NCBI RefSeq assembly: GCF_001748145.1
Contig: NZ_BCQA01000001.1
Span: 4,800,501 to 4,864,500, forward strand
Length of the DNA stretch: 64,000 nt
From: Bosea sp. BIWAKO-01
GTDB taxonomy: Bacteria; Pseudomonadota; Alphaproteobacteria; Rhizobiales; Beijerinckiaceae
Direction of reading: 5' to 3'
The notes under the pieces were generated by a model, which had not been told where the DNA came from, made no database searches, and saw nothing but the letters and a program-made list of their open reading frames with translations. The translations under genes and the position numbers were made by a program. Position 1 is the first letter of the stretch. Each line of letters begins with the position of its first letter. Shown in pieces: positions 45,215 to 53,950 of the stretch.

Positions 45215-45625
45215 ATGAAGCAAACGCTGCTGCAGATATTTACCTGGTGGAACGGCCAGACCATAGGCACGCGCTTTCACACCTGGCGCTTCGGCGAGAA
45301 GGTTGGCCAGGACGAATTCGGCAATACCTATTACCGCACCAAGGGTGGGGTGAAGGACAAGGCGTTGGGCCTGCAGCGGCGCTGGGTGGTCTATAACGGT
45401 CTGGCTGAAGCTTCGACCATTCCGGCCGGCTGGAATGGCTGGCTGCATCACACCGTCGATATCGCTCCCTCAGAGGAGAGCTATCAGCCGCGCGAGTGGC
45501 AGAAGCCGCATCAGCAGAACTGGACGGGAACGGCACTGGCCTATCGTCCTCAGGGCTCGACCCTGGCTGAAGGCGAGCGCCCGCCCGCAACGGGCGATTA
45601 CGAGGCCTGGACGCCCGGGCGCTGA
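45215..45625 (+). CDS. NADH:ubiquinone oxidoreductase accessory subunit NDUFA12-like
   Basis: 136 residues. KQTLLQIFTWWNGQTIGTRF, then GQDEFGNTYYRTKGG and RRWVVYNGLAEASTIPAGWN with GWLHHTVD are the conserved features of the complex I subunit NDUFA12 (B17.2/N7BM), one of the few accessory subunits shared by alphaproteobacteria and mitochondria. It packs on the hydrophilic arm near the N module. ATG 45215 is preceded by GGACGAGAGCC. A strong bidirectional terminator follows. Confidence 0.92.
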   Translation: MKQTLLQIFTWWNGQTIGTRFHTWRFGEKVGQDEFGNTYYRTKGGVKDKALGLQRRWVVYNGLAEASTIPAGWNGWLHHTVDIAPSEESYQPREWQKPHQQNWTGTALAYRPQGSTLAEGERPPATGDYEAWTPGR

Positions 45626-45648
45626 AGCCTGCACGATCTGTTAGAAAA

Positions 45649-45678
45649 GGGCCGCCGGCGAATGATCGCCGGCGGCCC
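45649..45678. terminator. Bidirectional Rho-independent terminator
   Basis: GGGCCGCCGGCG (45649-45660), loop AATGAT, CGCCGGCGGCCC (45667-45678): perfect 12-bp stem flanked by AAAA on the left and TTTC on the right. It lies between the convergent NDUFA12 and alpha/beta hydrolase genes and can stop both. Confidence 0.9.
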
Positions 45679-45707
45679 TTTCGATTCAACGACGTACTCG
45701 TTTCGCG

Positions 45708-46700
45708 TCAGTCGGCTTTCGGCAATCGCTTCATGAAAGCATCGACGCGTCCGGCGATCTCGCCGGAATGGGTCTCGAGCGCGAAATGGCCGGCATCGAA
45801 CAGATGCACCTCGGCAGCCGGCAACTGCTCCTTCAGATAGTCGACGCCCGCCAGCATGAAGAACGGGTCGTTCTCGCCCCAGACGATCAGTGCGGGGGGC
45901 TGGTGCCGGGCGAGATAGGCTTGCCAGGCCGGGTAGGCTGCAAAATTGCTCTGATAGTCGTGCAGGAGCCGCAGCTGGATGTCCTGATTGCCTGGGCGGT
46001 CCAACCCGGCCTGATCATGGCGCCAGGCATCCGGCGAGAGACGCTCCAGCCGGTTCACACCATGCGTGTACTGGAACTTCGTACCGTCGACCGTGAGCAG
46101 ATCGCGGAAGGGCTTTTCGGTCTCGGGTGTCCAATTCCGCCAGAACGGCTCCATGTCCCGGCGCGCCTCCGCGCTCCAGGCGCCCTCATTGGCGACGGCA
46201 TTCTGAATGATCAGCGCGCGGATGCGCTCCGGATGCTTGAGTGCGAGGCGAAAGCCGATCGGGCCGCCATAGTCCTGGATATAGAGCGCATAGCGGGTGA
46301 GGCCGACCTGCTCCGTGAAGCCATCGGCGACCTCGGCGAGCCTGTCGAAGGAATAGGCAAATTCGCTCGGTGAGGGCGCGGAGCTGTGACCGAAACCGGG
46401 ATAGTCAGGCGCAACGACGCGGTAGCGCTTGGCCAGCAGCGGTAGCAGGTCGCGGAACATGTGCGATGAGGACGGAAAGCCGTGCAACAGCAGGATGGCG
46501 GGAGCATCCCGCGGTCCGGCCTCCCGATAGAAAATGTCGAGGCCCTGTACCTTGGCAGTGCCGTAGCGGACCGCGAATGACTGGGAGAGGACGGGGGCAA
46601 CGGGCTGTGCGGTGGACATGAGTGGGGCTCCGAGAATGAGAAACGTGGCGAGCGCGGCAGAGCTGATGAGGGATCGCATTTGAAGTCTGTAACCTGTCAT
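45708..46700 (-). CDS. Exported alpha/beta hydrolase with Asp nucleophile (haloalkane dehalogenase/epoxide hydrolase-like)
   Basis: Start is placed at ATG 46698-46700 with AAGAAAGAC upstream; other starts at 46721 and 46679 are possible. 330 residues with a signal peptide (RSLISSAALATFLILGAPLM) so it acts in the periplasm. Oxyanion loop HGFPSSSHMFRDLLP, nucleophile elbow YIQDYGGPIGFRLAL with Asp143 in place of Ser, the acid near VWGENDPFFM and His in FDAGHFALETH. An Asp nucleophile points to C-halogen or epoxide cleavage rather than esters. It is divergent from a CGNR regulator with shared operators, so it is probably its target. Confidence 0.85.
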   Translation of the reverse strand: MTGYRLQMRSLISSAALATFLILGAPLMSTAQPVAPVLSQSFAVRYGTAKVQGLDIFYREAGPRDAPAILLLHGFPSSSHMFRDLLPLLAKRYRVVAPDYPGFGHSSAPSPSEFAYSFDRLAEVADGFTEQVGLTRYALYIQDYGGPIGFRLALKHPERIRALIIQNAVANEGAWSAEARRDMEPFWRNWTPETEKPFRDLLTVDGTKFQYTHGVNRLERLSPDAWRHDQAGLDRPGNQDIQLRLLHDYQSNFAAYPAWQAYLARHQPPALIVWGENDPFFMLAGVDYLKEQLPAAEVHLFDAGHFALETHSGEIAGRVDAFMKRLPKAD

Positions 46701-46758
46701 TGTCTTTCTTAACGGTGTCATTTGACGAGTAACCTGTCAATGACTAAATTACAGGTTA
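46690..46758. promoter_or_regulatory. Three TAACCTGT half-sites between the hydrolase and CGNR regulator genes
   Basis: TAACCTGTCAT at 46690-46700, TAACCTGTCAA at 46730-46740 and the inverted ACAGGTTA at 46751-46758. The last two form a perfect 8-bp dyad. The cluster spans both divergent start regions and is a likely operator for the CGNR protein. Confidence 0.6.
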
Positions 46759-46793
46759 CAAACGATGTTCGCTTGCACCAACCGGAGTGGCCG

Positions 46794-47369
46794 ATGTCCG
46801 CTATCCCGACCCATGATGATTTCCGGGACGGCTTTCCCTTCATGGGCGGCCGGCCTTGGCTCGATCTGCTCAACACCACGCCGATGACCGAGACTGGACC
46901 GCGGGATCTGCTCGGGGAGCCGCAGTCCATGGCAGCGTGGCTCGTCGCGGCTGGGCTAGGTGAGGCGGATGCGCCAGAATCATTTTTTGAGATCAATGGT
47001 TTGCGCCAAACCCTTCGCTCGGCCTTTGATCTGTTGCGGCAGGGCAAGCCGCTGCCGGAGGCGTCGATCTCTGCGATCAATCGCCTGCTCGTTCCGGCGA
47101 CGGAACGCTATAAGTTGCAGAGGGGTGACCAAGGCTACGCGCTGATGGCGGTTTCAGATCGGGGCGTCGGAGCAGCGTCGAGGATCGCACTGGATTTCGC
47201 CCGCTTCGTCTGCGACCACGAGCCGGCTCGGCTCAAACACTGCGCCAACCATGACTGCGTAATGGTGTTCTACGATCGGGGGCGGAACAACACGCGGCGC
47301 TGGTGCACGATGAGCACCTGCGGCAACCGTGACAAAGTTGCCCGCTTCCGGGCGCGCAAGAGCCAATGA
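46794..47369 (+). CDS. CGNR zinc-finger transcriptional regulator (ABATE domain)
   Basis: Start at ATG 46794 (MSAIPTHDDFRDGFPFMGGR) because GGAG lies 9 bases upstream. 191 residues. N-terminal ABATE-type region with GGRPWLDLLNTTPM, C-terminal zinc finger with Cys in LKHCANHDCVMVFYD and RRWCTMSTCGNRDKVARFR, the family-naming CGNR motif. Such proteins act as one-component regulators of neighbouring detoxification or hydrolase genes. It is divergent from the alpha/beta hydrolase with shared half-sites. Confidence 0.9.
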   Translation: MSAIPTHDDFRDGFPFMGGRPWLDLLNTTPMTETGPRDLLGEPQSMAAWLVAAGLGEADAPESFFEINGLRQTLRSAFDLLRQGKPLPEASISAINRLLVPATERYKLQRGDQGYALMAVSDRGVGAASRIALDFARFVCDHEPARLKHCANHDCVMVFYDRGRNNTRRWCTMSTCGNRDKVARFRARKSQ

Positions 47370-47480
47370 CGTGCTGCCGCCGTTGGCCCTACTGTGGCCC
47401 GGCTGCCCTTTTTCCGCTGCGATTGCCGTGTTAAGCCGCTGCCCCCGTCTTCTGGCGGGAGGGGAGATTCGTAGCAGAAG

Positions 47481-48128
47481 ATGCGGTCCGTCAGCAGATT
47501 GTCGAAGGTCGCGGCCCTGGCCGCTCCAGCTCTCGCGGCCCTGATGGCCGTCCAGCCTGCGAAGGCCGACCGCATCCGCAATCCGACGGCGGTTTTTGCG
47601 GGCCTCGACAAGATCACCGGCCGGATCATCTCCTTCGAGGTGGCGATCGACGAGACCGTTCAGTTCGGTGCGCTGCAACTGACGCCCCGCGTTTGCTGGA
47701 CCCGCCCGCCGACTGAGAACCCGCAGACCACCTCCTTCGTTGAGGTGGACGAGGTGACCTTCTCGAACGAGTACCGGCGCATCTTCACGGGCTGGATGTA
47801 TGCCGCGAGCCCTGGTCTGCATGGCGTCGAGCACGCGATCTATGATGTCTGGCTGACCGACTGCAAGGGCGGCACCGAGCTCGTGGTCGATCCCAAGGAT
47901 CCGGAAGCGCCGCCGCCACCGGAAGAGCGCAGACCGCGCACGCCGCCACGCGACGTCAACCAACTGCCGCCGGGCACCCAACTGCCTCCTGGCACCCAGC
48001 TTCCCCCCGGACAGCGCATGGATGTGGCTCCGCCGCGTGGTGTGCCGGTTGAGCCGCGTCAGGCGCCGAGCCAGCGCTTCTTCCCGACCAATCCTGTTCC
48101 TGGACGTGATCCCGCCGGCAATAACTGA
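47481..48128 (+). CDS. DUF2155 domain-containing exported protein
   Basis: 215 residues with a signal peptide (LSKVAALAAPALAALMAVQP, cleavage after AKA). The DUF2155 core is about residues 30-140: FAGLDKITGRIISFEVAIDE, then QLTPRVCWTRPPTENPQTTS and IFTGWMYAASPGLHGVEHAI with VWLTDCKGG, including two conserved Cys. The remaining 75 residues are Pro-rich with the repeat LPPGTQ three times. Function is unknown; the family is alphaproteobacterial and commonly sits near complex I and aat genes, as here. Confidence 0.92.
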   Translation: MRSVSRLSKVAALAAPALAALMAVQPAKADRIRNPTAVFAGLDKITGRIISFEVAIDETVQFGALQLTPRVCWTRPPTENPQTTSFVEVDEVTFSNEYRRIFTGWMYAASPGLHGVEHAIYDVWLTDCKGGTELVVDPKDPEAPPPPEERRPRTPPRDVNQLPPGTQLPPGTQLPPGQRMDVAPPRGVPVEPRQAPSQRFFPTNPVPGRDPAGNN

Positions 48129-48142
48129 GGCAGGGGCTGGAC

Positions 48143-48817
48143 TCAGATGAGCTCAGCCAGGGCCTCGCGACCGCTGATGTGCTGGCCCTTTGGCCAGCTC
48201 CACCATTCCGCGTCATGGGCGATCGCGGCTTCGAGCAGCATGCGATAGGCCTCGCGTGGCACTTCCTGTGTGCCGAACTGGGCAAGGTGGGCGGTCTGGA
48301 ACTGGGCATCCAGCAGGCGGTAACCGCCGCGCTTCAGCCGGGCCACCAGATGGACGAGCGCGACCTTCGAGGCGTCAGTTGCCCGATGAAACATGCTCTC
48401 GCCGAAGAAGGCTGCGCCAAGGGAAAGGCCATAGAGCCCGCCAACCAGCTTTCCATCGCGCCAGCATTCGACGCTGTGGGCGTGCCCGAGCTGGTGAAGT
48501 GCGCCAAACAGCGCCCTGATCCGCGTATTGATCCACGTATCGGGCCGGTCCGGGCGCGCTTCGGCGCAGGCCGCGATGACCTGTTCGAAGGCGGTATCAA
48601 CGCGGATCTCGAACGGGTCAGCGCGGAGCGTACGGGCAAGGCGTGAAGGCAGGTGAAAATTCGCGAGCGGGATCACGCCCCTGACCTCGGGCTCGACCCA
48701 GAACAGGTTTGGATCGTCGGCGCTCTCCGCCATCGGGAAGATGCCGGCTGCATAAGCGCGCAGCAGGATCTCCGGCGTGATCACGGGCGAGCGCACTGGC
48801 GCTGAACGAGCCTTCAT
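48143..48817 (-). CDS. aat: Leucyl/phenylalanyl-tRNA--protein transferase
   Basis: Start at ATG 48815-48817; the frame opens further up only with a TTG. 224 residues. The enzyme adds Leu or Phe from tRNA to N-terminal Arg/Lys of proteins, making them N-degron substrates for ClpS-ClpAP. Family motifs: [79 protein letters not shown] and [19 protein letters not shown]. Convergent with the DUF2155 gene. Confidence 0.95.
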   Translation of the reverse strand: MKARSAPVRSPVITPEILLRAYAAGIFPMAESADDPNLFWVEPEVRGVIPLANFHLPSRLARTLRADPFEIRVDTAFEQVIAACAEARPDRPDTWINTRIRALFGALHQLGHAHSVECWRDGKLVGGLYGLSLGAAFFGESMFHRATDASKVALVHLVARLKRGGYRLLDAQFQTAHLAQFGTQEVPREAYRMLLEAAIAHDAEWWSWPKGQHISGREALAELI

Positions 48818-48941
48818 GTGCAGATGGGAGCGTGAGCGCGGCGCCAAGTCAAACGCGAAAGCTGCGCTCTTTCGTCATGGCCGGTCCCGTCGCGACCGTC
48901 CCAGTCACTGTTGCGGGGCTTGCGACCGAGACATCGCAGGA

Positions 48942-48971
48942 TGTCATGCCCGCCATTGGGCGGGCATGACA
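48942..48971 (-). terminator. Hairpin after accC
   Basis: TGTCATGCCCGCC (48942-48954), loop ATTG, GGCGGGCATGACA (48959-48971): a perfect 13-bp stem 14 bp after the accC stop, between accC and aat. No U-run; could be a terminator or a REP-like element. Confidence 0.6.
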
Positions 48972-48985
48972 GGCCGTGACCGGCG

Positions 48986-50347
48986 TTATTGCCCCTCGGG
49001 CCCCATGCCGCCCGCGGCCAGGAACTTTTCGAGCCAGTGGATATTGTAGTCGCCGTTCAGGATGTCGGGATTGCGCACGAGCGTGCGGAACAGCGGCAGG
49101 GTCGTGTCGACACCGTCGACGACGAACTCGTCGAGCGAGCGGCGCAGGCGCATCAGGCATTCCGCCCGGTTGCGACCATGGACAATCAGCTTGCCGACCA
49201 GAGAGTCGTAATGCGGGGGGATCGAGTAGCCCTGGTAGGCCGCGGAATCGACGCGGACGCCAAGCCCGCCCGGCGTATGGAACGAGGCGATCTTGCCCGG
49301 CGAGGGGCGGAAATTCGCCGGATGCTCGGCATTGACGCGGCACTCGATGGCGTGCCCCTCGATGATGATGTCACTCTGCTTGAGCGAGAGCGGCGCACCG
49401 GCAGCGATGCGAATCTGCTCGTTCACCAGATCGATCCCGGTGATCATCTCGGTGACCGGATGCTCGACCTGGATGCGGGTGTTCATTTCAATGAAATAGA
49501 ACTCGCCATCCTCGTAGAGGAACTCGATCGTGCCGGCGCCGAGATAGCCGAGATCGGCCATCGCCTTGGCGCAGATCGTGCCGATCCGGTCACGTTCGCC
49601 GGCATTGAGCGCGGGCGAGGGGCCTTCTTCCCAGACCTTCTGGTGGCGGCGCTGCAGCGAGCAGTCGCGCTCGCCGAGATGGATGGCATGGCCGCGGCCG
49701 TCGCCAAGGATCTGGATCTCGATATGGCGCGGCTTCTCGAGATATTTCTCGATATAGACAGCGTCATCGCCAAAGGCGGCCTTGGCCTCGGTTCGCGCCG
49801 TCTGGAGCGCCACGACGAGATCATCCTCGCTGCGCGCCACCTTCATGCCGCGCCCACCGCCGCCGGCCGCTGCCTTGATGATCACGGGAAAGCCGATATC
49901 GCGCGCGATGCGCAGGGCTTCCGCATCCTCGCTGACGCCGCCTTCTGAGCCGGGGACGCAGGGAATGCCGAGGCGCTTGGCGGTGCGCTTGGCTTCGATC
50001 TTGTCGCCCATCACCCGGATATGTTCCGCCTTGGGGCCGATGAAGGCGATGTTGTGCCGCTCGAGAATCTCGGCGAAACGAGCGTTCTCCGACAGGAAGC
50101 CGTAGCCGGGATGGACCGCATCGGCGCCTGTGATCTCACAGGCCGCGATCAGTGCCGGGATGTTGAGATAGCTTTCGCGGGCGCTCGGGGGGCCGATGCA
50201 GACGCTCTCGTCGGCGAGGCGCACATGCATGGCATTGGCATCTGCGGTCGAATGGACCGCGACGGTCGCAATGCCGAGCTCCTTGGCCGCGCGCAGGACG
50301 CGCAGCGCGATCTCTCCGCGGTTGGCGATCAGGATCTTGTCGAACAT
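48986..50347 (-). CDS. accC: Acetyl-CoA carboxylase, biotin carboxylase subunit
   Basis: Start at ATG 50345-50347 ([20 protein letters not shown]), as usual; a GTG overlapping the accB stop is an alternative. 453 residues. ATP-grasp enzyme that carboxylates biotin on AccB. Motifs: Gly-rich loop [60 protein letters not shown], and the catalytic [20 protein letters not shown] with [14 protein letters not shown]. Length and order are standard. Encoded directly after accB. Confidence 0.97.
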   Translation of the reverse strand: MFDKILIANRGEIALRVLRAAKELGIATVAVHSTADANAMHVRLADESVCIGPPSARESYLNIPALIAACEITGADAVHPGYGFLSENARFAEILERHNIAFIGPKAEHIRVMGDKIEAKRTAKRLGIPCVPGSEGGVSEDAEALRIARDIGFPVIIKAAAGGGGRGMKVARSEDDLVVALQTARTEAKAAFGDDAVYIEKYLEKPRHIEIQILGDGRGHAIHLGERDCSLQRRHQKVWEEGPSPALNAGERDRIGTICAKAMADLGYLGAGTIEFLYEDGEFYFIEMNTRIQVEHPVTEMITGIDLVNEQIRIAAGAPLSLKQSDIIIEGHAIECRVNAEHPANFRPSPGKIASFHTPGGLGVRVDSAAYQGYSIPPHYDSLVGKLIVHGRNRAECLMRLRRSLDEFVVDGVDTTLPLFRTLVRNPDILNGDYNIHWLEKFLAAGGMGPEGQ

Positions 50348-50376
50348 CTTCGGCTCGTCCGCGCCCGCTGCCCCGC

Positions 50377-50835
50377 TCACTCGATCACCAGAAGCGGCTC
50401 GCCGTACTCGACCGGCTGCCCGTCCTCGACCATGATCGCCGTGACCTTGCCGGCGCGCGGCGCGACGATGTCGTTGAAGGTCTTCATCGCCTCGACGAGA
50501 AGGACGCGCTCACCCGCCTTCACTTCCTGGCCGATCTCGACGAAGGGCTTCGCTTCAGGCGAGGGGCGGCGATAGGCGGTGCCGACCATCGGGGAGGGAA
50601 CAGTGCCGGGGTGCGCGACGGCCGACTTGACCTCGACCGGCGCGGTCACGACCGGTGCATGGGCCATGGCCGGGGCATGCGCGGCGACGGGCACCTGCAC
50701 GGTTGCGGAGATGGTGCGGGCCACACGGACGCGCAGATCACCCTTCTCGACCTCGATCTCGGACAGGTCGGTCTCGTTGAGGAGCTGCGCGAGTTCGCGC
50801 ACCAGTTCGGGATCGATCGGGCTCTTGGTCGCCAT
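50377..50835 (-). CDS. accB: Acetyl-CoA carboxylase, biotin carboxyl carrier protein
   Basis: Start at ATG 50833-50835 ([20 protein letters not shown]). 152 residues. N-terminal dimerising helix, an Ala/Pro/Val/His linker (residues 44-78) and a C-terminal biotinyl domain with Lys118 in [36 protein letters not shown] is the thumb region of bacterial AccB. First step of fatty acid synthesis. Upstream gene is aroQ, 82 bp away on the same strand. Confidence 0.96.
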   Translation of the reverse strand: MATKSPIDPELVRELAQLLNETDLSEIEVEKGDLRVRVARTISATVQVPVAAHAPAMAHAPVVTAPVEVKSAVAHPGTVPSPMVGTAYRRPSPEAKPFVEIGQEVKAGERVLLVEAMKTFNDIVAPRAGKVTAIMVEDGQPVEYGEPLLVIE

Positions 50836-50917
50836 GGCGGGTTTCACCGTCTTCGTCGTCTTGGTTGAGAGGATGGTCAGCCGCGAGGCGCCACCCTGCT
50901 GGATTGAACCGGCCTGT

Positions 50918-51376
50918 TCAGGCCGCCGTCTTTGCTGCACGTTTCTGGAGAAGCGGCACGATCGCGTCGAAAGCAAGATCATAGCTCGCGACGCCGAAGC
51001 CGCAGATCACGCCGACGCAGACCGGCGCCATATAGGAGTGGTGCCGGAATTCCTCGCGGGCGTGCACGTTGGAGACATGGACCTCGATGGCGAGCGCCTC
51101 GGTGCCCTTGATCGCATCGCGCAGCGCGACGGAGGTGTGGGTGTAGGCACCGGCATTGATGATGATGCCGGCTCCCGCCAACCCCGCCTGCTGCACGCGG
51201 GTGACCAGCTCGCCTTCGAAATTGGTCTGGCTGAAGGTCAGCTCGACTCCGGCAGCGGCGGCCCTCGCCTTGAGACGTTCCTCGACGCCGGCAAGCGTCA
51301 CCGAGCCATAGGTTCCGGGCTCGCGGGTGCCGAGGAGGTTCAGATTGGGTCCGTTCAGGACGTGGACGGCGACCAT
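50918..51376 (-). CDS. aroQ: Type II 3-dehydroquinate dehydratase
   Basis: 152 residues, the standard length. It removes water from 3-dehydroquinate in the shikimate pathway as a dodecamer. [20 protein letters not shown] carries the lid Arg and catalytic Tyr23; [17 protein letters not shown] and [18 protein letters not shown] hold the substrate-binding Asn and the His. ATG at 51374-51376. Start of the aroQ-accB-accC run. Confidence 0.96.
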   Translation of the reverse strand: MVAVHVLNGPNLNLLGTREPGTYGSVTLAGVEERLKARAAAAGVELTFSQTNFEGELVTRVQQAGLAGAGIIINAGAYTHTSVALRDAIKGTEALAIEVHVSNVHAREEFRHHSYMAPVCVGVICGFGVASYDLAFDAIVPLLQKRAAKTAA

Positions 51377-51500
51377 GGCTCGCGTTGATTCCTCAAGCCG
51401 CGAAGCTGCGGCGTCGGCGTCGTCTTAACCGGAACGGCGGGACAGGGGAAGCCTGTGACACCGGCCTGCGATGTGAGCCACCACAGGCCGGCCGGTTTCA

Positions 51501-52316
51501 TCAGCCGCTGCAGGTGGCCTTGCCGCATTTGCGGACGGCTTCGATCTTCTCCTTCAGCGCCGCAGCGCCAACGGCGCCGAAGACAACCTCGTCACCGATG
51601 ATGAAGGCCGGGGTGCCGGTCAGGCCGAGCCGATCGCCGAGTGCGACGGTGGACTCGATCGCGGCGCGGGTTGCAGGCGCGTCCATGTCCTTGCGGGCGC
51701 GCTCGACATCGGCGCCGGCTTCCTTGGCGATCTCCAGCGCCTTGGCGCCGTTGATCCGGCCCTTGGTCGCCATCAGCTTGTTGTGGAAATCCCAGTACTT
51801 CTGGCCCTGGAGCTGGTTCTTCACGGCGATGGCGACACGGCTCGCCTCGACCGAATCGGGGCCGAGGATCGGGAAATCCTTGATCACGACGCGCAGCTTC
51901 GGGTCGTCCTTGGCGAGGGCGCGGACATCGTCGAGCGCCCTTTTGCAGAAGCCGCAATTGTAATCCATGAACTCGATCAGGGTGACGTCACCCTGCGGGT
52001 TGGCGGCGATGATCGATGTTGCGGGATCTACGAGGTTCGCCTTTTCGCTGGCGACGGCGCTGCGCTGCGCCTCGGCCTGGGCGACCTGGTTGCGCCGCTC
52101 GAGCTCGACGAGCGCTTCCTGGATCAGTTCGGGGTTCTTCAGCAGCGTCTCGCGAATGAGATCGGTGACGGCCTTGCGCTGTTCGGGAGACAGGGGCTGT
52201 CCCTGCGCCTGAACCGGGCCGGCAGCCAGCGCTACAGCGAGGCCGAGCCCGCCCAGGACCAGACCCGCGCGCCTGAGTCCGGCGAAGGCCGGGCGGAGCA
52301 GGGTGAACAGAGCCAT
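51501..52316 (-). CDS. DsbA-family thioredoxin-fold protein, exported
   Basis: Start at ATG 52314-52316, after AAGGATGACGAC. 271 residues. Signal peptide (RRAGLVLGGLGLAVALAAGP, cleavage after VQA), a helical region of about 60 residues (PEQRKAVTDLIRETLLKNPE, SurA/DsbA-like 'copper-resistance' ScsC-type helix), then the thioredoxin fold with active site FMDYNCGFCKRALDD (Cys121, Cys124) and cis-Pro in GLTGTPAFIIGDEV. The N-terminal helix resembles trimerising ScsC-like proteins, which act as disulfide isomerases or oxidases. An extra Cys pair (RKCGKATCSG) ends the protein. Confidence 0.9.
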   Translation of the reverse strand: MALFTLLRPAFAGLRRAGLVLGGLGLAVALAAGPVQAQGQPLSPEQRKAVTDLIRETLLKNPELIQEALVELERRNQVAQAEAQRSAVASEKANLVDPATSIIAANPQGDVTLIEFMDYNCGFCKRALDDVRALAKDDPKLRVVIKDFPILGPDSVEASRVAIAVKNQLQGQKYWDFHNKLMATKGRINGAKALEIAKEAGADVERARKDMDAPATRAAIESTVALGDRLGLTGTPAFIIGDEVVFGAVGAAALKEKIEAVRKCGKATCSG

Positions 52317-52666
52317 GTCGTCATCCTTTCGGGCTCGCCGGCCCTTGGCCACGGCAAGCGTTGAACCGGTCATCTTGCGCCCCTTCTCCGCTCTCGCGTG
52401 GGCAGCGTCAATTCACAGCTTTGCCAGCGGTTGCGGCGGGAGCATGACCTGACCTGCGCGCGGCGTCGCTCGGCACCATTGCGAATGCGATATTCGGCCA
52501 CTCCTGTCGCCGGGTGGAATACAGGTTCAGGCGCTGACCGACCTCTCGAAGGAGGCGCCGGCCGTAGACCACGCCCACAAACGGCTTCCCACGCTCCCTC
52601 CTGATGCTTTAGGGCACTCCTTCATGTGGCGGGCTGGGCTCCGCCGGTTCCCGCTGCGAGATCTGC
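52317..52666. other. Intergenic region
   Basis: No gene seen. It separates the divergent DsbA-family and aminotransferase genes and must hold both promoters. Confidence 0.4.
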
Positions 52667-53857
52667 ATGACGACCGATGCTCACCGCCTTGCGACGCCGC
52701 CCGCGCTTTCCGCTCGTGCGGCTGAGGTCGCGCCCTTCATCGTCATGGACGTAATGAACCAGGCTGCGGCGATCGAGCGCGCAGGCGGTTCGGTCGTGCA
52801 TATGGAGGTCGGGCAGCCCTCGGCGCCGACGCCAGCCAGCATCCGCGCGGCAGCTGCGCGCGCACTCGAGCATGGCCGCATCGGCTACACGCAGGCGCTC
52901 GGCACCGATTCTCTCAGGGAGCGTATCGCGCGCCACTATCAGGACGCCTATGGCGTCAGCATACCGGCCGAGCGTGTCATCGTGACCACCGGTTCGTCGG
53001 GTGGCTTCATTCTCGCATTCCTCGCCTGTTTCCAGCCAGGTGCACGCGTCGCGATCACGGCGCCGGGCTACCCGGCCTATCGCAACATCCTGACGGCGTT
53101 GGGGCTGGAGCCGGTCGCGATCGAGGTCGGCCCTGAGACCCGCTACGCGCTGACCCCGGACCTGATTGCGAAAGCTCATGCCGAACGCCCGCTCGCCGGT
53201 GTCCTGACCATGAGCCCGGCCAATCCGAGCGGCGTGGTGATGGCACCGGACGCGATCGCCGCAGTCGCCGCTGAATGCCGTCGGCTTGGGCTGTGGTACA
53301 TTTCCGACGAAATCTATCACGGGTTGACCTATGAGACGCCCGCGACGACGGCGCTAAGCGCCGATCAGGACGCGATCATCGTCAACTCATTCTCGAAATA
53401 TTACTGCATGACGGGCTGGCGCGTCGGTTGGCTCGTGGTGCCGCAGCGCATGGTACGCACGATCGAGCGGTTGCAGCAGAATTTCTCGATCTCGGTGCCG
53501 TATCTCAGCCAGGTGGCGGGCGAGGCGGCCTTCGATGCGACTGCCGAGTGCGAGGCGATCAAGGCAGGCTATGCCGCCAACCGTGCCTATTTGCTGAAGG
53601 CCTTGCCTGAAATCGGCCTCGGCGATTTCCTGCCTGTCGACGGGGCCTTCTACATCTATCTCGACATCGGGCGATATTCGAACGACTCCATGGCTTTCTG
53701 CCGCGATGTACTCGAACAGGCTCATGTCGCGATCACGCCTGGCCTCGATTTCGACGAGGGGCGTGGCGCACGCACGGTGCGGCTTTCCTTTGCGGGTTCA
53801 CTGGCCGAATGCGAGGACGCGGTCTCGCGTATGGGTGACTGGCTGAAGCGACGCTGA
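52667..53857 (+). CDS. Class I/II pyridoxal phosphate-dependent aminotransferase
   Basis: 396 residues. Fold type I motifs: IVTTGSSGGFILAFLACFQP, APGYPAYRNILTALGLEP, MSPANPSGVVMAPDAIAA with Asn and Asp contacts (WYISDEIYHGLTY), the aldimine Lys in IVNSFSKYYCMTGWRVGWLV and the carboxylate-binding Arg in RTVRLSFAGSLAECEDA. It resembles AspC/AlaA-like enzymes; substrate not predictable. ATG 52667 has GCGAGATCTGC upstream. The same gene position next to DsbA and MscS genes is common in related genomes by memory. Confidence 0.9.
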   Translation: MTTDAHRLATPPALSARAAEVAPFIVMDVMNQAAAIERAGGSVVHMEVGQPSAPTPASIRAAAARALEHGRIGYTQALGTDSLRERIARHYQDAYGVSIPAERVIVTTGSSGGFILAFLACFQPGARVAITAPGYPAYRNILTALGLEPVAIEVGPETRYALTPDLIAKAHAERPLAGVLTMSPANPSGVVMAPDAIAAVAAECRRLGLWYISDEIYHGLTYETPATTALSADQDAIIVNSFSKYYCMTGWRVGWLVVPQRMVRTIERLQQNFSISVPYLSQVAGEAAFDATAECEAIKAGYAANRAYLLKALPEIGLGDFLPVDGAFYIYLDIGRYSNDSMAFCRDVLEQAHVAITPGLDFDEGRGARTVRLSFAGSLAECEDAVSRMGDWLKRR

Positions 53858-53950
53858 AACCGGTCCTGCAGGCGGCGCTTGCAAAACGGCCGGCAGCGGA
53901 ACAACTCTCAGTCTCGTTTGCACGCGTTCAGCGTGGGGGGAGACGACAGC

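Noticed and set aside
47154..47981. 275-codon minus-strand frame over the CGNR and DUF2155 genes
   Set aside because: Overlaps two well supported genes on the other strand and has no motifs.
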